Below, one piece after another: positions 38,421 to 45,603 of a stretch of DNA of 64,000 nucleotides (position 1 is the first letter of the stretch; each line of letters opens with the position of its first letter). The stretch is from Xanthomonas hortorum (GTDB lineage: Bacteria > Pseudomonadota > Gammaproteobacteria > Xanthomonadales > Xanthomonadaceae). Position numbers and translations under genes: made by a program. Where the stretch lies: the NCBI RefSeq assembly GCF_024339125.1, contig NZ_CP101417.1, positions 1,995,001-2,059,000 of the forward strand. The letters are read 5' to 3'. Under the pieces are notes generated by a model. The model was not told the origin of the DNA. It saw only the letters and a list, made by a program, of their open reading frames with translations, and searched no databases.

Positions 38421-39167
38421 ATGCAGAAAATCAAACTGTTACAAACTCAGCGCCGTGACTGGCTGCAGGCGATCTGGAGAACGTTGCTGATGATGGTCGC
38501 GCTACCGTTTGCCGTAAACGCAGCCGAGGTGCGTGTTTCGCCAGCGCAGTCACCCGCACAAGCCGGCCTGATCGATGTGCGCAGCCTTGCGCCGGAGATC
38601 GCGGTGGACATGCGCTATGCGGGCAGCAACAACTTCACTGGGCGTGTGGTGCCGGGGTATGCGGCGCCGACCTGCTATCTGCTGCGTCCGGCGGCGGAGG
38701 CGTTGGCGCGGGTGGCGCGTACGCTCAAGGCGCAGGGATATCGGCTGCAGGTGTTCGATTGCTATCGACCGGTGCGGGCGGTGCAGGCGTTCGTGGCCTG
38801 GGCAGGGGATCTCCAGGAGCAGGCGAGCAAGGCGCAGTACTACCCGCGCGTGGACAAGCGCGCGCTGCTGGGCGATTACATCGCCGAGACCTCCGGCCAT
38901 AGCCGCGGTGCGACGCTGGATCTGGGCTTGCTGGATTGCCGATCAGGCCAGTGTCTTGCGGTCGATATGGGCACCGATTTCGATTTCTTCGATGCGCGCG
39001 CGCACACCGATGCACCTGATATCGGCGCCGCGCAGCGGGCGAACCGTCAGCGCTTGCTGCGTGCGATGGCGGCGCAGGGCTTTGCCAACTATGCGATGGA
39101 GTGGTGGCACTTCACTCTGCGTCCCGAGCCCACGCCCGACACTGCGTACGACGTTCCTGTCAACTGA
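38421..39167 (+). CDS. D-alanyl-D-alanine dipeptidase, M15D (VanX/DdpX) family
   Basis: A 248-aa protein with a probable signal peptide (LLMMVALPFAVNAAE, cleavage near residue 35). Zinc and catalytic motifs: SGHSRGATLDLGLLD (His, Asp), DMGTDFDFFDARAH and EWWHFTL (Glu and His). YRPVRAVQAFVAW is the conserved Arg region. It cleaves D-Ala-D-Ala; a periplasmic copy is more likely nutritional or cell-wall turnover than vancomycin resistance. The CAGGAG ribosome-binding site fits ATG 38421. Same strand and 97 bases after the amidase gene. Confidence 0.9.
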   Translation: MQKIKLLQTQRRDWLQAIWRTLLMMVALPFAVNAAEVRVSPAQSPAQAGLIDVRSLAPEIAVDMRYAGSNNFTGRVVPGYAAPTCYLLRPAAEALARVARTLKAQGYRLQVFDCYRPVRAVQAFVAWAGDLQEQASKAQYYPRVDKRALLGDYIAETSGHSRGATLDLGLLDCRSGQCLAVDMGTDFDFFDARAHTDAPDIGAAQRANRQRLLRAMAAQGFANYAMEWWHFTLRPEPTPDTAYDVPVN

Positions 39168-39317
39168 TCGGGCACGAAGCCGCTGCGCTGTTGCCGGTGG
39201 TCGTGGGCGCTCGGCAGCGGTCAACGCCGCTCGTACACTGCGCGTGCTGCCCGCCATCCGCGCGCTGCGCGTGGCCTGATTGCCGCGTAGCGTGTATTGC
39301 CACTTCAAGGAACTGTC

Positions 39318-39515
39318 ATGTCCGATCCGGAACGTTTTGTCGATATCGCCTGCCCGTATTGCGGGGAGTGGATCACGCTGACGCTGGACCTGACCGGCGG
39401 CGATCAGCACTACATCGAAGATTGCCAGGTCTGCTGCAAGCCGATCTCGGTGAGCGTGCAGTGGGACGAAGAGGGCGAGGCGCAGGTGAGCGCGCGCGGG
39501 CAGGACGATGCATGA
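39318..39515 (+). CDS. CPXCG-motif cysteine-rich small protein
   Basis: A 65-aa protein with two cysteine pairs (ACPYCGEW and CQVCCKP) that make a zinc-ribbon-like fold, followed by an acidic strand (VSVQWDEEGEAQV). Matches the CPXCG-containing family of uncharacterised proteobacterial proteins. An AAGGA motif lies before the ATG at 39318. Function unknown. Confidence 0.8.
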   Translation: MSDPERFVDIACPYCGEWITLTLDLTGGDQHYIEDCQVCCKPISVSVQWDEEGEAQVSARGQDDA

Positions 39516-39652
39516 GCGTGGCTTGTCGCACGATCGAGCAATCGGCTTGCCCAGCCAATCCCCATTCGCGTGACCGGTCGTTCCTGCGGGTCTGGCAGGG
39601 ATCGGTCGCCCGCAGCCGCTAGACTGATGCGCCTGCTGCCCGGATCGTCACG

Positions 39653-40030
39653 ATGAATTTGTCTCTGCACTTCGGCCTGCTCGGTTCGCTGGAGGCTGGT
39701 TTGATCGCGTTGGTGCTGGGAGTGCTGGTGTTTGCGGCCGTGGAGTACAGCGGGCGGCGCCTGCAGTTCACCCATGGGCACACGCTGGGGATCGCCTGCC
39801 TGCTCGCGGTTGCGATCGGCGCCGGTTACGACATCTGGAATCTCGTCTACACCAGCATCGTGCGGTTGGAGTCGCCGTTGTATGCGCGCATCGCGTTGGC
39901 CAGGATCCACGATCCCAACGAGCTGGGATCGCGTGTGGTGCTGGAAGTGTTCGGCGCGATTGCTGGCGTGGTACTCGGTTGGAAACTGTTCAGTTCCGGA
40001 AGCTGGAACGACGCGCCGCCGAATGCCTGA
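39653..40030 (+). CDS. Hypothetical membrane protein (125 aa)
   Basis: Three hydrophobic segments (GLIALVLGVLVFAAVEYSG, GHTLGIACLLAVAIGAGYD and VVLEVFGAIAGVVLGWKLF) with short polar loops. Not assigned to a family. The frame is open over its full length and has codon use like its neighbours, but no strong ribosome-binding site is visible. Confidence 0.55.
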   Translation: MNLSLHFGLLGSLEAGLIALVLGVLVFAAVEYSGRRLQFTHGHTLGIACLLAVAIGAGYDIWNLVYTSIVRLESPLYARIALARIHDPNELGSRVVLEVFGAIAGVVLGWKLFSSGSWNDAPPNA

Positions 40031-40077
40031 CATTGCCCGAAAAAATGTGCGGGAGTTCGTATATTTTCATGCATTGA

Positions 40078-40101
40078 ATGAGCCACTTCTATTTGGCTCA
40101 T
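40078..40101. promoter_or_regulatory. Small inverted repeat upstream of an EF-hand gene
   Basis: ATGAGCCA (40078-40085) and TGGCTCAT (40094-40101) form an 8-bp dyad with an eight-base gap in an AT-rich stretch before the EF-hand gene. It has no T run, so an operator is as likely as a terminator. Confidence 0.35.
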
Positions 40102-40255
40102 CGAGACCTAACAGATGGCTAGTCGCAAATATCCGCGCTGTGGTTAAAAGGATGTTTTGCGCAAATTTAGGGTGGGTTTTGCATTCATTTGCGCCAGGTA
40201 GGGTGATGCCATGCGCGGCGATACCGTGCATTCCCAAGCCAAGGAGACCACCCAA

Positions 40256-40618
40256 ATGAAGAATCGCAACCGCATCTCGCTGCTCGCTGCCACCGCCGCC
40301 CTTGCTGCCGCTTTGGCGCTACCGGCCATGGCGCAGAGTACGCAACAGGATGCCGCCGCGACATCGGCCCAGTCGGGAAGTTCTGCCACCACTGCGGCAC
40401 AACCTGCGCAGTCCTCCGGCGGTGGCCAGACCTGGGCGAGTGTCGACACCGACAGCAGCGGCGCCATCAGTACACAGGAGGCTCAAGTCAATGCCGGGCT
40501 TGCGCAGATCTTCAACGACGCCGATTCCGACAAGGACGGGCAATTGACCCCGGACGAGTACAAGGCGTTTGTCGTCAAGCAGCAGGGCGGCGCAGCGAGT
40601 GGGTCGCAAGGCAATTAA
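40256..40618 (+). CDS. Exported EF-hand calcium-binding protein 1
   Basis: A 120-aa protein: signal peptide about 1-26 (LALPAMAQS), an Ala/Ser/Gln-rich linker, then two EF-hand loops. The first is at 64-75 (DTDSSGAISTQE) and the second at 90-101 (DSDKDGQLTPDE). Expected to bind calcium in the periplasm or outside the cell. AAGGAG precedes the ATG. A second EF-hand gene with a different linker follows, separated by a terminator. Confidence 0.82.
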   Translation: MKNRNRISLLAATAALAAALALPAMAQSTQQDAAATSAQSGSSATTAAQPAQSSGGGQTWASVDTDSSGAISTQEAQVNAGLAQIFNDADSDKDGQLTPDEYKAFVVKQQGGAASGSQGN

Positions 40619-40773
40619 GGCAGTAGGTCGCAACGTAAGTGAGTTTGTTTGCTGACAATTTCCAGATATCAGGAGGCAGCTTTCGCAGTAGCAGGTGTTT
40701 GATCGGCAGTTGTCGTTTGATCCGTGGCATCGCTTCTGGATGCAGGGTATGAGCAAGTAACAGGATGGACATG

Positions 40774-40810
40774 CGGGAGCGATCTGCCAGGGTCGCTCCC
40801 GTTTTCTTTA
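40774..40810 (+). terminator. Terminator between the two EF-hand genes
   Basis: CGGGAGCGA (40774-40782) pairs with TCGCTCCCG (40793-40801) around a ten-base loop, followed by TTTTCTTT. It separates the two EF-hand genes into different transcripts unless readthrough occurs. Confidence 0.8.
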
Positions 40811-40856
40811 CGTCTGCCTCGCTACGGTGGTGTGGCCTTCTGCCCGGTCTTCTTTC

Positions 40857-41294
40857 ATGTTTCAGTTGCGCATCGTCTTGTTGGTCGGCTTGTCGAATCC
40901 ATTGCTGGCGCTCGCCGCGCCACCGGAGCTGCCCACCGTGGCGCCATTGCCGTCGCCGACGGCATCCAATACCGCTGCACCGGCGATGTCGCCATTGCCA
41001 ATCGATCCACCAACGCCCGCCAGTACGCCATTGCTGCCTGCCGATGTGCCCGGGTCATCCACTGCCAAAGGCGGCGCAGAGGCATCGCTCGTACCGCAAG
41101 CCGGCGCTCTGGTGCCACGCAGCTTTCGCAGCCTGGACAGCGATGCCGATGGGTCGCTGACGATGGCCGAAGCCGGTGCGGACCCAGTCCTGCGCGAGAA
41201 TTTCGCCGGCTTCGACAGCAACGGCGATGGGCGTTTGTCGCGCGCCGAATTCGCCAGCTACCAGCCCGGCCCGGGCGATGCCGCAGGCGACTGA
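40857..41294 (+). CDS. Exported EF-hand calcium-binding protein 2
   Basis: A 145-aa protein: signal peptide about 1-20 (LLALA-APP), a Pro/Ala/Ser/Thr-rich linker (residues ~22-85), then two EF-hand loops at 94-105 (DSDADGSLTMAE) and 120-131 (DSNGDGRLSRAE). The same layout as the preceding protein but with different linker composition, suggesting divergence of a duplicated EF-hand module. The start could also be slightly upstream; ATG 40857 gives the best signal peptide. Confidence 0.78.
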   Translation: MFQLRIVLLVGLSNPLLALAAPPELPTVAPLPSPTASNTAAPAMSPLPIDPPTPASTPLLPADVPGSSTAKGGAEASLVPQAGALVPRSFRSLDSDADGSLTMAEAGADPVLRENFAGFDSNGDGRLSRAEFASYQPGPGDAAGD

Positions 41295-41331
41295 GCATAG
41301 CAACGCTCCAGTGCGCTGCTAGACTTGTGCG

Positions 41332-42090
41332 ATGACCTCTTTTGCACAGCGCGACGGCCAGGCGATCCAACTGGTCGGCTTCGATGGCGACGATACCCTC
41401 TGGAAGAGCGAGGACTATTACCGCAGCGCCGAAGCGGATTTCGAAGCGATTCTGGCCGATTATCTGGACCTGGGCGACAGCCGCATGCAGCAGCATCTGC
41501 TGGCGGTGGAGCGGCGCAATCTCAAGGTGTTCGGTTACGGCGCCAAGGGCATGACGTTGTCGATGATCGAAACCGCGATCGAGCTGACGCAGGCACGCAT
41601 TGCTGCGCGCGACATCCAGCGCATTGTCGAGATCGGCCGCGCCACGCTGCAGCACCCGGTGGAGGTGATTGCCGGCGTACGCGAGGCAGTCAGCGCGATT
41701 GCGGCCGACTATGCGGTGGTGCTGATCACCAAGGGCGATCTGTTCCATCAGGAGCAGAAGATCGAGCAATCCGGTCTGGCCGATCTGTTTCCGCGCGTCG
41801 AAGTGGTCTCCGAAAAAGACCCCAAGACCTATGCGCGCGTGCTGGGCGAGTTCGACCTGCCGGCGCAGCGCTTTGTAATGATCGGCAACTCGTTGCGTTC
41901 GGATGTGGAGCCGGTGCTGGCCATCGGTGGCTGGGGCATCTACACCCCTTACGCGGTGACCTGGGCGCACGAGCAGGAGCACGGCGTGGCCGCCGACGAG
42001 CCACGGATGCGCGAAGTGCCCGATGCGGCCGGCTGGCCGGCGGCGGTGCAGGCGCTGGATGCATTGGCCCGGCAGCACGCGCTAAACTAA
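41332..42090 (+). CDS. HAD-superfamily hydrolase
   Basis: A 252-aa soluble enzyme with the HAD motif I at Asp18-Gly-Asp20 (GFDGDDTLW), motif II in VVLITKGD, and motif III/IV in EKDPKTYARVL and MIGNSLRSDVEP. Probably a phosphatase of the YjjG/pyrimidine-nucleotidase-like class; the substrate cannot be told. It starts 37 bases after the EF-hand 2 stop. Confidence 0.85.
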   Translation: MTSFAQRDGQAIQLVGFDGDDTLWKSEDYYRSAEADFEAILADYLDLGDSRMQQHLLAVERRNLKVFGYGAKGMTLSMIETAIELTQARIAARDIQRIVEIGRATLQHPVEVIAGVREAVSAIAADYAVVLITKGDLFHQEQKIEQSGLADLFPRVEVVSEKDPKTYARVLGEFDLPAQRFVMIGNSLRSDVEPVLAIGGWGIYTPYAVTWAHEQEHGVAADEPRMREVPDAAGWPAAVQALDALARQHALN

Positions 42091-42414
42091 AAGCGGCGAA
42101 CAAAATCACTGCGGATGCAACAGGCGTGCACGCTGAGGTGCCCAGCAACAGGACGTTTTCGGCTGGGTGCAGGCATGGCCCAGCGGTTGCCGCGAAGTGC
42201 ACATCGGTTTTTACGATCTGCGCTGAGCGCAGATCACTCCTGCTGCGCCAACCGGCGCAGGTGCATTGCCGATGGGCGGTGGGACCTGCACCACGCGCCT
42301 ACGCTGAAGTCTGGGCGCGCCACGCTGCTTGCCTGACGACTTTTGGCCACGTGTGACATGGCGCAGCGCCGCGATCGGCCTGACACCGGCGCGGGCATGC
42401 GGCATCATCGGCAC
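42091..42414. other. Intergenic stretch, no supported gene
   Basis: 324 bases with several short GC-rich dyads (for example CTGCGC/GCGCAG around 42220-42265). No supported coding frame or terminator was found. Confidence 0.4.
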
Positions 42415-43014
42415 ATGCGTTTACTGCCCACCGCCCTGTTGCGATCTCTGCCATTGCTGATGGCGTTGCTGTTGCCGATATTGGCGGCAGCGCAGACCCC
42501 TGCCGCAGCGCCAGCGTCCGGTGCTGCGGCAGAGCCGGCGCCGGCGGTGATCCCCGGCACTGGCGATGCGTGGGTGGACCAGCATCTGGCCGACATGGGC
42601 AGCTATGCGCAGCGCTATCCGGACAGCTTTATTGCCGAAGTGGCACGCTACACCGGCACCCCCCGCGGTTACGTGCAGGCGTTGCTGCAGGTGCATGGCT
42701 GGCATGCGGGCGATATCTATTTCGCCTGTTTCTGGGCGCAGACGCTGCAGTTGTCCTGTCGCGACGCGGTGCGTGCGTACAGCCGCGACCATCACGATGG
42801 CTGGCAAGGCGTGGTCACGCGGCTGTCGGCCAGCCCGGACAGCGCACACATGCGTGCGCTGCGGCATGCCATCGTGGCCAGCTACGACCGCTGGGAGCGG
42901 CCGATCACGCTGGATGCGCTGCTACGTCGACAACTTGGCGACCATACGCAACGGCTGGAGGCCGCGCGCCAGGCCAGCGAAGCGGACGAGGCCGCGGCGC
43001 AGGCGGGGCTTTAG
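42415..43014 (+). CDS. Hypothetical exported protein (199 aa)
   Basis: Signal peptide about 1-25 (LLMALLLPILAAAQT), an Ala/Pro-rich linker, then a helical domain with conserved-looking aromatic and cysteine residues (WHAGDIYFACFWAQTLQLSC, YSRDHHDGWQGVV, ASYDRWERPITLDALLRRQL). Cysteines in YFACFW and QLSC could form a disulfide. I do not recognise the family. It sits alone, upstream of the HglS-type gene. Confidence 0.6.
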   Translation: MRLLPTALLRSLPLLMALLLPILAAAQTPAAAPASGAAAEPAPAVIPGTGDAWVDQHLADMGSYAQRYPDSFIAEVARYTGTPRGYVQALLQVHGWHAGDIYFACFWAQTLQLSCRDAVRAYSRDHHDGWQGVVTRLSASPDSAHMRALRHAIVASYDRWERPITLDALLRRQLGDHTQRLEAARQASEADEAAAQAGL

Positions 43015-43347
43015 ACCGTGTGATTCCCTCCGGGCTTCCCGAATGGGTTGGCCTTCAGCGGCACGGGGTTTAGCGGCAGGGAGCGTGCGTCGCGCGGCTT
43101 GTCTGGGCCGGCCAGCCGAGCCGGTACCACGCAGCGCCTGTACCGCATTGCTGACGAAGGCCGGGGAATCTGATCCTGAAAGGCATCACATGCTCTGGCG
43201 TGGCAAGGCGTACGCAGTCTCCATGCCGCGCGACTGTCTACACGCCAACGCGCCTGCCCGCATGCTGCCGTGCAGCTGGTCGCCGCAGGGCACGGTCGGC
43301 GAGAATGCGATAACGCTGGCGTTGGCCGGCTCCGCCAAGACCAGCCC

Positions 43348-44715
43348 ATGCGCGATACCGTGTTTGTCTCTCCCGATCAGATCCGCAGCCTGTTCGCCCA
43401 GGCGATGTCGGACATGTATCGCGCCGAAGTGCCGTTGTACGGCGACCTGATGACGCTGGTGGCGCAGGTCAACGCCGACACCCTGAGCGCCGATCCCGCC
43501 CTGGCCGCGCGCCTGCAGCGCAACGACGAGCGCGCGCGGCTGGATCTGGAACGCCACGGCGCGATCCGGGTGGGCACCGCGCAGGAACTGGCCACCTTGC
43601 GCCGGCTGTTTGCGGTGATGGGCATGCATCCGGTGGGCTATTACGACCTGTCGGTGGCCGGCGTGCCGGTGCATTCCACCGCGTTCCGCCCGATCGACGA
43701 TGCGGCGCTGTCGGCCAACCCGTTCCGCGTGTTCACCTCGTTGCTGCGGCTGGAGTTGATCGAAGATGCCGCGCTGCGTGCGCAGGCCGAGCAGATCCTG
43801 CAGCAGCGGCAGATCTTCACCGCCGGCGCGCTGGACTTGATCGAGCGGCATGAGCGTCACGGCGGGCTGGAGGCGGCGCAGGCGCAGGAATTCGTGGCGC
43901 AAGCGCTGGAAACCTTCCGCTGGCATGGCGATGCCGCCGTGTCGCTGCCGACCTACCGCGCGCTGAGCGAGGCGCACAAGTTGATTGCCGACGTGGTGAG
44001 CTTCCACGGCCCGCATATCAATCACCTGACGCCGCGCACGCTGGATATCGATGCGGCGCAGGCGCAGATGCAGCGCGCCGGCATCGATGCCAAGGCTGTG
44101 ATCGAAGGCCCGCCACAGCGGCGCATTCCGATCCTGCTGCGGCAGACCAGCTTCAAGGCCCTGGAAGAGCCGGTGCGCTTTGTCGGTGATAGCGGGCTGG
44201 CCGAGCACGGCACGCACACCGCGCGCTTTGGCGAGATCGAGCAGCGCGGGCTCGCGCTCACGCCCAAAGGCCGCGCACTGTACGACGCGTTGCTGGCGCA
44301 GGCACGCGACAGCGATGGCGCCGGCAGCACCGGCGCCGATTACGCCACGCGTCTGCAGACTGCGTTTGTGGCGTTTCCCGATGACGAGGCGTTGTTGCGT
44401 CAGGAAGGCCTGGGCTATTTCCGTTACGCGTTCACCGAGGCAGGCCGCGCCGATCCCGCACAGGTGGCCGCGATGCCGGCAGAAACTGCGATCGCGCTTG
44501 GCCTGGTCAGTGCCGATCCGATCATCTATGAAGATTTTCTGCCGGTGAGTGCGGCGGGTATCTTCCAGTCGAATCTCGGCGGCGCCGAACAACGTGCCTA
44601 CGCCGCACATTCGAGCAAGCGCAGTTTCGAGCAGGCATTGGGCGCGCAGGTGCACGACGAATTTGCGTTGTACGCGCAACTGGAGCGGGAGTCGCTGCAG
44701 GCGTTGGTGGTGTAA
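43348..44715 (+). CDS. hglS: 2-oxoadipate dioxygenase/decarboxylase (HglS, DUF1338 family)
   Basis: A 455-aa VOC-type non-heme iron enzyme that turns 2-oxoadipate into D-2-hydroxyglutarate in lysine catabolism via aminoadipate. Metal and substrate positions reported for the Pseudomonas enzyme are present: His70 and Arg74 (LERHGAIRVGT), His226 (GPHINHLTPRTLD) and a Glu near 296 (ARFGEIEQRG). The overall DUF1338 fold features (FRPIDDAALSANPFRVFTSL, ILLRQTSFKALEEPV) fit. No other aminoadipate-pathway gene is nearby, so it is an isolated catabolic gene here. Confidence 0.85.
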   Translation: MRDTVFVSPDQIRSLFAQAMSDMYRAEVPLYGDLMTLVAQVNADTLSADPALAARLQRNDERARLDLERHGAIRVGTAQELATLRRLFAVMGMHPVGYYDLSVAGVPVHSTAFRPIDDAALSANPFRVFTSLLRLELIEDAALRAQAEQILQQRQIFTAGALDLIERHERHGGLEAAQAQEFVAQALETFRWHGDAAVSLPTYRALSEAHKLIADVVSFHGPHINHLTPRTLDIDAAQAQMQRAGIDAKAVIEGPPQRRIPILLRQTSFKALEEPVRFVGDSGLAEHGTHTARFGEIEQRGLALTPKGRALYDALLAQARDSDGAGSTGADYATRLQTAFVAFPDDEALLRQEGLGYFRYAFTEAGRADPAQVAAMPAETAIALGLVSADPIIYEDFLPVSAAGIFQSNLGGAEQRAYAAHSSKRSFEQALGAQVHDEFALYAQLERESLQALVV

Positions 44716-45009
44716 GACAGCAACCAAGCGACAGTATCAGGTGGGTGTGTGCGGTAGCGGTATCCCGCAGTTCCAGGTGCTGCATGCGATATCGCCCAAC
44801 TGCACGCACTACGAAGGGCGACTGATAAAAATTCTCAACGCTGTCTCGATAGCGGCGGCGTGTTGGCCACACGCCCCTGGTTTGACGAATGAGTTGGTGT
44901 TGGATGGAAGTGACATCGATCGGATAGAACTAAGCTGATCAGACCGCACCTAGTCGAACTAACGCGCTGCATGCCCTGCTCGTAACCACGCACACCGACA
45001 CTCTCGACT
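44716..45009. other. Intergenic region before the second repeat array
   Basis: No supported gene. Bases 44989-45009 (GCACACCGACACTCTCGACT) repeat, in the same orientation, the 20 bases before unit A4, and correspond inverted to 34079-34100. Confidence 0.45.
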
Positions 45010-45117
45010 GGTCCTTGCCCGCCCACCGTCGCGGGACCTTACGCGGCATGGATGCCGCGTAAGAGCCTAGACGGACGTACTTGCGGCGTGTCCCGCGATG
45101 GTGGGCGGGCAAGGGCC
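45010..45117 (-). repeat. Type-A palindromic repeat, unit A3
   Basis: A 108-bp type-A unit in reverse orientation relative to A1 and A2. Arms GGTCCTTGCCCGCCCACC and GGTGGGCGGGCAAGGGCC, inner palindrome TTACGCGGCAT/ATGCCGCGTAA. The corresponding position in the first array is A2. Confidence 0.9.
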
Positions 45118-45244
45118 CTGCAGCAAATCCGCAAATCAGCCGCTCTGCACCCGACGGCATCTCCACCCCGTTCGAGTACCTCTCAAGGCGACCGGGATCT
45201 TGAGCTTCAGCATTGCTTGGATGTTCCGAAACCTAGCGGGTCGA

Positions 45245-45354
45245 GGGCGCGATGCCCTCACCGCTCGCGGGACACGCCGTGAATCCATCCCTGGAGGCTC
45301 GGTGGCGGCATCCATGCCGCCACACGGTCCCGCGAGCGGTGAGGACACCACACC
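45245..45354 (+). repeat. Type-B palindromic repeat, unit B2
   Basis: A type-B unit with inner palindrome TGGCGGCAT/ATGCCGCCA and the block GTGAATCCATCCCTGGAGGC. It is the reverse complement of B1 apart from scattered changes. Confidence 0.9.
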
Positions 45355-45407
45355 AGAGAGTTGATCGGTGGCTTTGTTTAAAACCCTGCACACCGACACT
45401 CTCGACT

Positions 45408-45515
45408 GGTCCTTGCCCGCTCACCGTCGCGGGACCTTACGCGGCATGGATGCCGCGTAAGAGCCTACACGGACGTACTTGCAGCGTGTCCTGCGATGGT
45501 GGGCGGGCAAGGGCC
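45408..45515 (-). repeat. Type-A palindromic repeat, unit A4
   Basis: A 108-bp type-A unit in reverse orientation and the counterpart of A1. The 53 bases between B2 and A4 are closely similar, inverted, to the 52 bases between A1 and B1. The array as a whole is therefore repeated, not just its units. Confidence 0.9.
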
Positions 45516-45603
45516 TTGCAGCCAAGCCGCAGATCAGCCGCTCCACAACCGCAGCGCATCCACACCGTTCAATCACTTCTCTTCGGTTTTTGTCAGCCCA
45601 GCC

